DNA from: JAJEAD01 sp965221555
GTDB taxonomy: Bacteria > Pseudomonadota > Gammaproteobacteria > HK1
Direction of reading: 5' to 3'
Length of the DNA stretch: 64,000 nt
Assembly: GCA_965221555.1 (NCBI GenBank)
Contig: OZ244895.1
Location: 806,001-870,000 of the forward strand
How positions within the stretch are numbered: position 1 is the first letter of the stretch; each line of letters opens with the position of its first letter. This document shows, piece after piece, positions 35,425 to 43,951 of the stretch. The notes under the pieces are model-generated. The model was not told the origin of the DNA. It saw only the letters and a program-made list of their open reading frames with translations, and did no database searches. A program made the translations under genes and the position numbers.

Positions 35425-36174
35425 ATGAAAGTCCTGGTCGCGGTCAAGCGGGTCATCGACTACAACGTCAAGGTTCGTGTCAAGGCGGACCGCAGCGGAG
35501 TCGAGACCGCCAACGTCAAGATGTCGATGAATCCCTTCGACGAGATCGCGGTGGAAGAGGCGCTGCGGCTGCGCGAGGCGGGAACGGCGGAAGAAGTCGT
35601 GGCGGTCTCGATCGGAGCGCAGCAGTGCCAGGAGACCATCCGCACCGCGCTCGCGATGGGGGCGGACCGGGGGATCCTGGTGCGAAGCGACGACGAGCCG
35701 GAGCCGCTCGCGGTTGCCAAGATACTCGCGGCGCTGGTGGAGCGGGAGCAGCCCCGCCTCGTCATCGCCGGCAAGCAGGGGATCGACGGCGACCATTCGC
35801 AGACCGGCCAGATGCTCGCGGCGCGGCTCGGCTGGGCGCAGGGCACCTTCGCCTACCGACTGGAAGTGAACGGCGACCAGCTGGCGTGCACGCGCGAGAT
35901 CGACGGCGGACTGGAGGTGCTGCATCTCAAGATGCCGGTCGTGGTCACCACCGATCTGCGTCTGAACGAGCCGCGCTTCGCTTCGCTTCCGAACATCATG
36001 AGGGCGAAAAAGAAGCCGATGGACACTTTCACGCCGGAGGATCTCGGGGTGGATATCACGCCCCGGGTCAAGGTGCTGGAGGTAAGGGAGCCTCCTCGGC
36101 GCGAGGCCGGCGTCATTGTGGAGAACACGGCGGCGCTGCTCGACAAGCTCCGCAACGAAGCGAAGGTGATCTAG
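35425..36174 (+). CDS. etfB: Electron transfer flavoprotein beta subunit
   Basis: The 249-aa ETF beta subunit binds AMP and, with the alpha subunit, carries electrons from acyl-CoA and other dehydrogenases to ETF-ubiquinone oxidoreductase. Family signatures are MKVLVAVKRVIDYNVKVRVK, MNPFDEIAVEEALRLREAG and the CxxD-free recognition loop near LRLNEPRFASLPNIMRAKKKP containing the leucine/arginine dehydrogenase-docking segment. The ATG at 35425 follows GGAGG at 11 nt. The alpha gene starts at the base after its stop. It could serve the acyl-CoA dehydrogenase encoded at 7474-8661. Confidence 0.95.
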   Translation: MKVLVAVKRVIDYNVKVRVKADRSGVETANVKMSMNPFDEIAVEEALRLREAGTAEEVVAVSIGAQQCQETIRTALAMGADRGILVRSDDEPEPLAVAKILAALVEREQPRLVIAGKQGIDGDHSQTGQMLAARLGWAQGTFAYRLEVNGDQLACTREIDGGLEVLHLKMPVVVTTDLRLNEPRFASLPNIMRAKKKPMDTFTPEDLGVDITPRVKVLEVREPPRREAGVIVENTAALLDKLRNEAKVI

Positions 36175-37116
36175 ATGGCGGCTCTGGTACTGGCGGAACA
36201 CGACAACGCGGAGCTCGGCTCCGCCACTCTCAACGCGTTCGCCGCCGCGCAAAGGATGGACTCGGAAGTGGACGTGCTGGTGGCGGGCCACCAGTGCGAA
36301 GCGGTGGCGCAGGCCGTGGCCGCGCTTCCCGGAGTGCGCCGGGTGCGCTCTGCCGACGATGCCCGCTACGCGAACGGCCTCGCGGAGAACGTCGCCGCCC
36401 TGCTGGTGGCGCTGGCTCCCGAGTACGGGCACCTCGTCGCGGCCGCAACCAAGTCCGGCAAGAACGTGCTCCCGCGTGCCGCCGCGCTTCTCGATGTCGC
36501 GTGCATCAGCGACATCATGGAGGTGGTGTCACCCGATACCTTCGTTCGCCCCATCTATGCCGGCAACGCGCTCGCGACCGTTCAGTCCACCGACGCCATC
36601 AAGGTGGTGAGCATCCGCGCCACCTCCTTCGAGGCGTCGGAAGCGGGCGGCGGCACCGCGTCGATCGAAGCGGTGGACTCGGCCGATGACGCGGGACTCT
36701 CCGCCTTTGTCTCCCAGGATCTCACCCAGTCCGAACGTCCCGAGCTCACCTCGGCGCGCGTCATCATTTCCGGCGGCCGGGGCATGCAAAGCGGTGACAA
36801 CTTCTCGCTGCTCGAACCCATCGCCGACAAGCTCAATGCCGCGATTGGCGCCTCGCGCGCCGCGGTAGACGCCGGCTTCGTGCCGAACGACTATCAGGTC
36901 GGCCAGACCGGCAAGGTGGTGGCTCCGGATCTCTACATCGCGGTGGGGATATCCGGGGCCATCCAGCACCTCGCCGGAATGAAGGAAAGCAAAGTCATCG
37001 TCGCCATCAACAAGGACGAGGAGGCGCCGATATTTCAGGTCGCGGACTACGGCCTGGTCGCGGATCTCTTCCAGGCTCTGCCTGAGCTCGACACCGAGCT
37101 CGCCAAGGAGAGTTGA
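36175..37116 (+). CDS. etfA: Electron transfer flavoprotein alpha subunit
   Basis: The 313-aa ETF alpha subunit binds FAD and completes the heterodimer with EtfB. The C-terminal FAD domain is clear: VIISGGRGMQSGDNF, GASRAAVDAGFVPNDYQVGQTGK, and LYIAVGISGAIQHLAGMKESK. The start ATG directly abuts the etfB stop. It is the last gene of the two-gene operon; a small GC-rich hairpin follows. Confidence 0.95.
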   Translation: MAALVLAEHDNAELGSATLNAFAAAQRMDSEVDVLVAGHQCEAVAQAVAALPGVRRVRSADDARYANGLAENVAALLVALAPEYGHLVAAATKSGKNVLPRAAALLDVACISDIMEVVSPDTFVRPIYAGNALATVQSTDAIKVVSIRATSFEASEAGGGTASIEAVDSADDAGLSAFVSQDLTQSERPELTSARVIISGGRGMQSGDNFSLLEPIADKLNAAIGASRAAVDAGFVPNDYQVGQTGKVVAPDLYIAVGISGAIQHLAGMKESKVIVAINKDEEAPIFQVADYGLVADLFQALPELDTELAKES

Positions 37117-37129
37117 GCCCGTACGCGGC

Positions 37130-37148
37130 GCCAGCCCGATCGGCTGGC
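37130..37148 (+). terminator. Possible hairpin after etfA
   Basis: GCCAGCC, CGATC, GGCTGGC forms a 7-bp stem 13 bp past the etfA stop. No T-run follows, so termination is uncertain. Confidence 0.3.
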
Positions 37149-37295
37149 TCGGGGTGGGTTAACCGACGGTAATGCCGGAGAAATGCGCCGGTAAGGGACC
37201 TGCGCTTAGGGTCTGACCTCACCGAGGCGGATGCGCGCCGCGCGACAATGCGCGCAACCCGCATCCCTCGAGTATCCCAACCAGAGGTCAAGCAG

Positions 37296-38819
37296 ATGCA
37301 AGCCAGTTTTTTCCGCCGGGGAAGTCTCCCGCGCGTGTGCGTTTCCGCCGTCGCCGCTGCGTCGATCGTCGCGGTTGTCGTAGCGATTTTCCCCGGCCCG
37401 ATCCCGAGTGCGGTGGCGCTCTCCACTTCGGCCAGCGCCTCCGAGGGGGGTGCGTTTCCGGCAAGCTTCGCCGATCTGGCCGAACGCGTGACGCCGACCG
37501 TGGTCAACATCTCGAGCGAGCGCACCGCGGGCGCCGGCCAGCGGGTCGCGCCGCGCTTGCAGATACCGCCCGGGTCTCCCTTCGAGCCCTTCTTCCGGGA
37601 GTTCTTCGAGCGTCACTTCGAGGGGGCGCCGATGACGCCTCCGGCGTACCGGGGCACCTTTGTGGGCTCGGGGTTCATCGTCGACCCGCAGGGACTGATC
37701 GTCACCAATCATCACGTGGTACAGGGCGCGGACGAGATCATCGTGACCCTGCACGACGGCCGCAAATTCGAGGCGGAGCTTCGCGGAGCGGACGAGAACA
37801 CGGATCTCGCCCTGCTCTCGATTGCCGCCGAGGGCGCCCTGCCCCATGTGGAGTTCGGCGATTCCGATGCGGTCAGAGTGGGGGACTGGGTCGTCGCGGT
37901 CGGCAATCCCTTCGGGCTCGGCGGCACCGTCACCGCGGGAATCGTCTCCGCGCGCGGGCGGGACATTCAGTCCGGTCCCCTCGACGACTACCTGCAGATT
38001 GACGCCCCCATCAACCGAGGAAACTCGGGAGGCCCCCTCTTCGATACCGCGGGTCGGGTCGTCGGTGTCAACACCGCAATCTTCAGCCCGAGCGGCGGTA
38101 ACGTGGGCATCGGCTTCGCCATCCCGTCGCAGCAGGCGCAGGAGGTCGTCGACGACCTCATGACCGTGGGCCGGGTCGAGCGCGGCTGGATGGGGGTGCA
38201 GATCCAGATGCTCAGTGAAGACATCGCGCGGAGCCTCGGGCTGGACAGCACCGAGGGCGCGCTCGTGGCCGACGTATTCGAAGAGAGTCCCGCGGCCGCG
38301 GCGGGTGTGCGCGTCGGCGACGTGATCCTGGAGTTCGGCGGGAAGGTGGTTCCCTCGTCGCGCCGTCTGCCCCATCTGGTCGCGCAGGCGGAGACCGACG
38401 ATGCGGTGGAAGTGGTGGTCTGGCGAGAGGGCAAGCGCGAGACGCTGCGCCTGGTCGTCGGTCTGTATCCCGATGCCGAGGAAATCGCACGCGCGCCGGG
38501 TGCGCAGCGCGACGACGATGCGCGGCAACCCTCCCTCGGGCTGCAGCTCTCCCCCCTCACCCCGAGGCTCAGAGAACGCCACGAGCTCCCGGAGAGCCTG
38601 GAGGGGGTGTTCGTGGTCGATGTGGACGCGGCCGGCGCCGCGGCGGAGAAGGGCGTGCGCCCGGGCGACATCATCGTACGCGCCGGCAACCGTCCCGTCG
38701 CATCCCCCGCCGATGTATCGGAAGCGCTCGTCCAGGTCACCGAGAGCGGAGGAGATGTGCTGCTCCTGCTGGTCGAGCGACAGGGCGTGCGACACTTCGT
38801 CGCGGTTCCCATCGCCTGA
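37296..38819 (+). CDS. DegP/MucD-type periplasmic serine protease
   Basis: The 507-aa protein is a Do-family (HtrA) protease of the periplasm, degrading misfolded envelope proteins. A signal peptide starts at MQASFFRRGSLPRVCVSAVA; the ATG at 37296 follows an AGAGG box and places it correctly. The catalytic triad is His140 (TNHHVVQ), Asp170 (ENTDLALL) and Ser244 (NRGNSGGPLF). Two PDZ domains follow: about 290-375 (GWMGVQIQML, VADVFEESPAAAAGVRVGDVI) and about 410-500 (GVFVVDVDAAGAAAEKGVRPGDIIV). It precedes, after a repeat, a two-component system, a combination typical of envelope-stress loci. Confidence 0.92.
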   Translation: MQASFFRRGSLPRVCVSAVAAASIVAVVVAIFPGPIPSAVALSTSASASEGGAFPASFADLAERVTPTVVNISSERTAGAGQRVAPRLQIPPGSPFEPFFREFFERHFEGAPMTPPAYRGTFVGSGFIVDPQGLIVTNHHVVQGADEIIVTLHDGRKFEAELRGADENTDLALLSIAAEGALPHVEFGDSDAVRVGDWVVAVGNPFGLGGTVTAGIVSARGRDIQSGPLDDYLQIDAPINRGNSGGPLFDTAGRVVGVNTAIFSPSGGNVGIGFAIPSQQAQEVVDDLMTVGRVERGWMGVQIQMLSEDIARSLGLDSTEGALVADVFEESPAAAAGVRVGDVILEFGGKVVPSSRRLPHLVAQAETDDAVEVVVWREGKRETLRLVVGLYPDAEEIARAPGAQRDDDARQPSLGLQLSPLTPRLRERHELPESLEGVFVVDVDAAGAAAEKGVRPGDIIVRAGNRPVASPADVSEALVQVTESGGDVLLLLVERQGVRHFVAVPIA

Positions 38820-38894
38820 ACGGTGCAATTCCCCACATGCTCGGAGCGCCGCCGCACGTGGGCGCCGCTCCGAGCGAGTCGGATGGGGGAAGGG

Positions 38895-39232
38895 CTTGGC
38901 TTGCAGTTGCACCGAGTTTCGTGGCGAGAGCGCCAAGATGCCGTGGTCGTGGCGCGCACGGACCAAGAGACGCGCAGACCAAGAGACGTGCAACGGTGAG
39001 CCGGAAACCGGCGAAGCGCCGAAGGCGCGAAACGGTCGGCGAGCGGGCAAGCCAGGGATGGCTTGCCCAGCCGGAAAGCTTTGGCCCAAGGAATGCGATG
39101 GGAAGCAGGTAGCCGCAACGACTTCGGGTCGGCTACGCCTTGCGCGTCTTTCGGTCCGTGCTTCCTGTTACCACGGTATCTTGGCGCCCGAAGCGGCCGA
39201 AAATCGGAGAGACTTGCGGGCTGGCGGACTGG
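38895..39232 (+). repeat. Compound, head-to-head copy of the intergenic MITE-like repeat
   Basis: The right third of the element occurs twice in opposite orientation: CGCCAAGATGCCGTGGTCGT near 38930 (reverse) and CACGGTATCTTGGCGCCCGA near 39174 (forward). The central hairpin is at 39046-39067 (GGCAAGCCA, stem to TGGCTTGCC). The forward end CCGAAAATCGGAGAGACTTG and GCGGGCTGG match the right terminal repeat of the full copy at 57959-58250. It fills the gap between the protease and response regulator genes. Confidence 0.7.
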
Positions 39233-39271
39233 CTCCCCCACGCCCGGCTGAACGTCGATAACTCGTCCGTC

Positions 39272-39952
39272 ATGCATATCCTGGTCATCGAAGACGATCC
39301 CCAGACCCGCGCCTATATCGCCAAGGGGCTGCGCGAGAACGGGTACGCGGTGGACGAGGCCGACGATGGCCGTTCGGGACTCTTCATGGCGATCGAGGGC
39401 GACTACGACGCCGCGGTGGTGGATCGCATGCTGCCCAAGCTCGATGGTCTCGCCCTCATACAGGCCCTGAGGGCGGCGAAGCAGAATCTCCCGGTGCTCA
39501 TACTGAGCGCGCTCGGAGAGGTCGACGACCGGGTGGCGGGGCTCAAGTCGGGCGGCGACGACTATCTGGGCAAGCCCTTCGCATTCGCCGAGCTGCTGGC
39601 GCGCCTGGAGGCGCTACTGCGCCGGCGAGAGCGCGACTCCGCCGCCACCCACCTGCAGCTCGCGGATCTGGAGATGGATCTCCTGACCCGCAGCGTCAGA
39701 CGCGCCGGCGTTCCCATACGCCTGCAGCCGAGGGAGTTCCGTCTGCTCGAGTTCCTGATGCGCCGGCCCGACCAGGTGGTGACCCGCACCATGCTGCTCG
39801 AAGGGGTGTGGGAGTATCATTTCGACCCGCAGACCAACGTCATCGATGTGCACGTGAGCCGACTGCGCAGCAAGATCGACCGTGGTTTCGAGCGCCCTCT
39901 GCTGCACACGGTGCGCGGCGCCGGCTATCGACTGAGCGCGTCGCCGGACTGA
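39272..39952 (+). CDS. OmpR/PhoB-family response regulator
   Basis: The 226-aa protein has an N-terminal receiver domain with the acidic pocket at IEDD (residues 7-10) and phospho-acceptor Asp51 (VVDRMLPKLDG), and a C-terminal winged-helix DNA-binding domain (RLQPREFRLLEFLMRRPDQVVTR, VIDVHVSRLRSKID). The ATG at 39272 gives the standard MHILVIEDDPQ start; upstream sequence is repeat-derived. The histidine kinase gene begins at the last base of its stop codon (TGATG). Confidence 0.93.
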   Translation: MHILVIEDDPQTRAYIAKGLRENGYAVDEADDGRSGLFMAIEGDYDAAVVDRMLPKLDGLALIQALRAAKQNLPVLILSALGEVDDRVAGLKSGGDDYLGKPFAFAELLARLEALLRRRERDSAATHLQLADLEMDLLTRSVRRAGVPIRLQPREFRLLEFLMRRPDQVVTRTMLLEGVWEYHFDPQTNVIDVHVSRLRSKIDRGFERPLLHTVRGAGYRLSASPD

Positions 39953-41406
39953 TGCGAGGGTCCTCGACCGGGCCGGCGGAGACCGCATCGGCGTGGAAAG
40001 GGGGGGCTGTGGCGCGCACGCCGCGACCGGATCTGCGGGTGCTGCGCAGCTCGACCTTCCGCCTCGCACTCGTCTATGTCGCGCTCTTCGGGGCGTCGGC
40101 GCTGCTCCTGCTCGGCTTCATTTACTGGTCCACCGCCGGATACATGACCCGCCAGACCGAGGCCGCGATCGACGCCGAGATCGGCACCTTCGCCGAGCGT
40201 TACCGCACGACCGGCATTCCCGGCCTCGTCGCCCTCATCGAGCAGCGTTTGCCGAGCGACTCTTCGGTCTACCTGCTCGCGGATCCGGCATTCCGGGGGC
40301 TCGTCGGCAATCTCGACGCCTGGCCGCGAAGCCCAAGCGAGTCGGACGGCTGGCTGGAGTTCCAGTTCCGCGAGGGCGAGGTCGTACAGCTCGCGCTGGC
40401 CCGGACCTTCACCCTGCGCGGCGGTTTCCACCTCCTCGTCGGACGCGATGTCCGCGCCCTCACCCGGACCAAGCGCCTCATCACGCGCACGCTCGCCTGG
40501 GGCCTGGGACTCACCGCGCTGCTTGCGCTTCTCGGCGGGGCCCTGATGTCGCGCAGCACCGCGCGGCGTATCGAGGCCCTCCACCGGGCCGGACTGGAGA
40601 TCATGCGCGGCGACCTCTCCCGGCGGATTCCCCGCGATGGCAGCCGCGACGAATTCGATCAGCTCGCCGCCCACCTGAACGAGATGCTGGACCGGATGGC
40701 GGCGTCGATTGACGAGGTACGGGAGGTGACCGACAACATCGCCCACGATCTGCGCACGCCTCTCGGCCGGCTGCGCAACCGGTTGGAGACTCTGCGGGCA
40801 CACCCCGAAGAGGACGCGGCGCTCGAAGTGGATGCCGCGATCGAGGAAGCGGATCGCCTTCTCGCCACCTTCAACGCGCTGCTTCGCATCGCCCGAATCG
40901 AGTCCGGGACACTGCGCCGCGGCTTCGGCGAAGTGGACATGACAGTGCTGCTGCGTGACCTTGCCGAGCTTTACGAGCCCGCCGCGCAGGAAAAAGGCCA
41001 GCGCATCGAGGTGGACCTGCCCCCGCGGGCGCGGGTGCCCGGTGACCGCGATCTGCTGGTGCAGGCTTTCGCCAACCTGCTCGACAACGCGATCAAGTAT
41101 TCACCGAGGGACGGCGTCATCGCCCTGATGCTCGACCAGCGCCCGGGGGAAGGGGTCCGGGTTCGGGTATCCGATACCGGTCCCGGCATCCCCGAAGGCG
41201 AGCGTGCCGTGGTGATGCGCCGCTTCTACCGGGGCGAGAGCAGTCGCACCACCTCGGGCAGCGGGCTGGGCTTGAGTCTGGTGGATGCGGTGGCGCGGCT
41301 CCACCGCGCCGAGCTCGTGTTCGGCGGCGATGGCCACGGCCTGGTGGTGGAGTGGTGCTTCCCTCACTCCGCCGCATCGGCGAAGGCCCGCCGCGCGCGC
41401 GCATAG
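39952..41406 (+). CDS. Sensor histidine kinase
   Basis: The 484-aa inner-membrane kinase has TM1 near residues 38-58 (LALVYVALFGASALLLLGFIY), a periplasmic region, TM2 near 180-200 (LAWGLGLTALLALLGGALM), a HAMP linker, phosphorylated His265 in NIAHDLRTPLGRLRN, and ATPase boxes N (FANLLDNAIKY), G1 (VRVSDTGPGIP) and G2 (TSGSGLGLSLVDAV). It phosphorylates the response regulator encoded just upstream. Its stimulus is unknown; the neighbouring DegP-type protease suggests envelope state. The 3' end overlaps the convergent N-formylglutamate amidohydrolase gene by 43 bp. Confidence 0.93.
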   Translation: MRGSSTGPAETASAWKGGAVARTPRPDLRVLRSSTFRLALVYVALFGASALLLLGFIYWSTAGYMTRQTEAAIDAEIGTFAERYRTTGIPGLVALIEQRLPSDSSVYLLADPAFRGLVGNLDAWPRSPSESDGWLEFQFREGEVVQLALARTFTLRGGFHLLVGRDVRALTRTKRLITRTLAWGLGLTALLALLGGALMSRSTARRIEALHRAGLEIMRGDLSRRIPRDGSRDEFDQLAAHLNEMLDRMAASIDEVREVTDNIAHDLRTPLGRLRNRLETLRAHPEEDAALEVDAAIEEADRLLATFNALLRIARIESGTLRRGFGEVDMTVLLRDLAELYEPAAQEKGQRIEVDLPPRARVPGDRDLLVQAFANLLDNAIKYSPRDGVIALMLDQRPGEGVRVRVSDTGPGIPEGERAVVMRRFYRGESSRTTSGSGLGLSLVDAVARLHRAELVFGGDGHGLVVEWCFPHSAASAKARRARA

Positions 41407-42230
41407 GCGGCGACCCGAGCGATCAGAAGGTCGAGATCCGCACGGAGACGAGCGAAACCCTCGTGCGGGGTCAGGCGCCGCTGGTCCATGTAGAGCGCGC
41501 GGTTCACTTCGATCTGCACGCTGTGCCTCCCGCACGCGGGATCGGAGTAACGGCGCACCAACTCCACCCCCTTGTAAGGGTCGTTGGTCTCCACGTGGTA
41601 TCCCAGGTCCCGGATCTCTCCCGCGACAAAACGGGTGAACTCCGGCTCCGCGCTGCTTCCGTCGCGGTCGCCGAGACAGAAGTCGAGACTCTTGGATGAA
41701 GTCCTTCCCGATGCCGGCGCCTTCATGGAGTGGCAGTCGAGGTGGTAGACCACCCCCGCGTTACGGTATGTCGTATCCAGGAGTCGGCGCAGGGTCCGGT
41801 GGTAGGGCCAGTAACAGGCATCCAGTCGACGGCGCACCTCGCTGACGCGGAGCTTGCGTTCGTAGAAGGGGCCGTCCGCGTCGCGGCTCGCGATCAACCC
41901 TATCCCCAGCCGGGTCTTGTCACTCGGCGCGAGCGGCTCCGGCCACGTTCCCTCCAGCATGGACGCGTCGAGGTCCAGGGGGGAGCGGTTCACGTCGATG
42001 AAAGCGCGCGGGAACAAGGCCCGCAGCAAGGTGGCGCCGTGATCGGGCACACCCGCGAACAGCTCGTCGACGAAGGCGTCCGCGCTCCCTCGCCAGCGCT
42101 TCGCCAGGCGCGAATCCAGTCCCGCCGGGCAGACTTCGCCGCTGTGCGGAGAGTCGACCACCAGCGGCGCCGACAACCCATCGGGCGCGTGCACCTCGAG
42201 CACGCCTTCGATGCGATGCGCAAGGATCAC
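41364..42230 (-). CDS. N-formylglutamate amidohydrolase family protein
   Basis: The 288-aa protein matches the FGase family, which hydrolyses N-formylglutamate to glutamate and formate in histidine breakdown. Family motifs are VVDSPHSGEVCP near residue 25, ALFPRAFIDVNRSPLDLD near 75, VYHLDCHSMKAP, and the C-terminal SVQIEVNRALYMD. It starts at a GTG (42230). It overlaps the end of the histidine kinase gene tail to tail. No other hut genes are in the window, so hydrolysis of another N-acyl amino acid is possible; an amidase gene follows upstream on the same strand. Confidence 0.88.
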   Translation of the reverse strand: MILAHRIEGVLEVHAPDGLSAPLVVDSPHSGEVCPAGLDSRLAKRWRGSADAFVDELFAGVPDHGATLLRALFPRAFIDVNRSPLDLDASMLEGTWPEPLAPSDKTRLGIGLIASRDADGPFYERKLRVSEVRRRLDACYWPYHRTLRRLLDTTYRNAGVVYHLDCHSMKAPASGRTSSKSLDFCLGDRDGSSAEPEFTRFVAGEIRDLGYHVETNDPYKGVELVRRYSDPACGRHSVQIEVNRALYMDQRRLTPHEGFARLRADLDLLIARVAAYARARRAFADAAE

Positions 42231-42242
42231 CGCTGCGTTACC

Positions 42243-42275
42243 ACCGCGTTGAGAAATCGCTGAAACATGCGGGTT
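42243..42275 (+). repeat. Terminal fragment of the intergenic MITE-like repeat
   Basis: TTGAGAAATCGCTGAAACAT followed by GCGGGTTGGG matches the right terminal repeat of the family (GAAATCGGTGA, then CGGGCTGG). Only about 30 bp is present, upstream of the N-formylglutamate amidohydrolase gene. Confidence 0.5.
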
Positions 42276-42409
42276 GGGTCCCGTCCGAAAGTGCGGCCGA
42301 CATCATGCGACGTGCCACCCGGCTCGCCGCGCGCCTTTGCGCCGGCGGACGGAGGTGCTGGCGGCGGGGAACGAACGGGGGCGTCGATCGCCAGGGGTCG
42401 CTTCGCCGC

Positions 42410-43825
42410 CTATCCGGGAGGCGGCCTCCAGTGCGGCCAGCCGATCAGGGGTTCGAGCGCGGCTCCGATCTCCAGCACTTCCCGGTCATGGTGGCGGCGG
42501 CCGACGATTTGCAGGCCGGTGGGCAGCGCGTCGCGGGTGAAACCGGACGGGACGCTGAGCACGGGGCAGAGGGCGACATTGTTGAAGGGGCAGGTCATGT
42601 CGAGTCCGTGGTAACGCCCGGATGCGTCCTCCCAGTCGAAGTCGCTGTCGTCCCGCCCGACTTCAGGGGCGGGCAGCGCCATGGTGGGGCAGACCAGCGC
42701 ATCGAAACGTTCGAAGATGGCGGCGAGCACCTTCCACTGTTCGGTGAAGACGAACTCCAGGCGTTTGAATTCCACCGCACTCATCCGGTCTCCTTCCGCC
42801 ATCAGCCGCAACACGTCCGGGTCCATGCGCGACTCGTGCGCCTCTCGCAGATCTCCGAAGGAGGCGGCCAGAAACACGCCCCAGTACGCGAACCACGCGT
42901 CCACCACCCGTCGGCTCCAGCCGAGGTCGATCTCTTCCACTCGAGCGCCGAGCTCGCCGAGCATGTCGGCTGCGGTTCGGGTATTCGCCTCCACCTCGCG
43001 ATCGATGGCGTAGAAGCCGAGATCCACCGACAGCGCGATACGTTTTCCGGCCAGGGAGTCCGGGCGGAGATTGGCGTAGTCGGGCGCATCCCCAAGCGAT
43101 CGGATGTCGGCGTCGTGCGGTCCCTGGGTGACGGAGAGGAACAACGCGGCGTCTTCGACGGTACGCGTCAGTGGCCCGAAGTGGGAAATGGAATCGAGGG
43201 CGGTCGGCAGGATGTCCATCGGGATCCGGCCGAGGCTCGGCTTCAGGCCCACCACCCCGCACAGCGCCGCGGGGATCCGCACCGAGCCTCCCATGTCGGT
43301 GCCCTCCGCGAGCGGGACGCAGCCCGTCGCCACCGCCACCGCGGACCCGCCCGAAGAGCCACCCGGAGTGCGTGCCGGGTTCCAGGGGTTGCGGGTGATG
43401 CCCCAGAGCGGGCTCTCGGTGAAGCTTGAGAACGCGAACTCCGGCGTGGTGGTTCTCGCAACGATGATCGCGCCCGCCTCGCGCAGGCGCCGCACGATGA
43501 CCGGATCCCGATCCGGAATCCAGTGCTCGAGCGCACATGACCCACGTGTGGTGCGTTTGCCCGCGAGCGGCGTGAAGTCCTTGATGGCGACGGGCACTCC
43601 GTGCAGGGGCGGGAGGGCAATGCCGGCCGCGACCGCGGCATCGGCCTCGCGGGCCAGACTCCGGGCCTCCTCCTCGTAGAGGAAGCAGAAGGGGTTGAGG
43701 GCCTTCTGAACCGTGGCGATGCGCTCGAAGGTGCGATCGACGACCTCGAGGGACGAAACTTCGCCGACGGCAATCTTCCGGGACAGATCCGCTGCCGATA
43801 CTGCGCTCCCGATGGAATCGCTCAT
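42410..43825 (-). CDS. Amidase (amidase signature family)
   Basis: The 471-aa amidase has the catalytic Lys in GVPVAIKDFTPLAGKRTT and the Ser-Ser segment RTPGGSSGGSAVAVATGCVP, followed by EGTDMGGSVRIPAALCGVVGLKPSLGR. These are the Ser-cisSer-Lys triad residues of the family. The ATG at 43825 begins MSDSIGSAVSAADLSRKI. It sits 126 bp after an M24-type hydrolase gene on the same strand, so the group may take apart an amide or peptide. GatA is unlikely given absence of gatBC. Confidence 0.88.
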   Translation of the reverse strand: MSDSIGSAVSAADLSRKIAVGEVSSLEVVDRTFERIATVQKALNPFCFLYEEEARSLAREADAAVAAGIALPPLHGVPVAIKDFTPLAGKRTTRGSCALEHWIPDRDPVIVRRLREAGAIIVARTTTPEFAFSSFTESPLWGITRNPWNPARTPGGSSGGSAVAVATGCVPLAEGTDMGGSVRIPAALCGVVGLKPSLGRIPMDILPTALDSISHFGPLTRTVEDAALFLSVTQGPHDADIRSLGDAPDYANLRPDSLAGKRIALSVDLGFYAIDREVEANTRTAADMLGELGARVEEIDLGWSRRVVDAWFAYWGVFLAASFGDLREAHESRMDPDVLRLMAEGDRMSAVEFKRLEFVFTEQWKVLAAIFERFDALVCPTMALPAPEVGRDDSDFDWEDASGRYHGLDMTCPFNNVALCPVLSVPSGFTRDALPTGLQIVGRRHHDREVLEIGAALEPLIGWPHWRPPPG

Positions 43826-43951
43826 CGCCTCGTTACCCCTCGCAACGCTCCTTCCGGCATCGCGGAGCGCGACCGCAAGCGGTGCTCGCCACACCGCGGT
43901 CGGGCGGGATGGAAGGGACGCGGCATCGAGTCGGCCGGAGGCGCGACGTCC

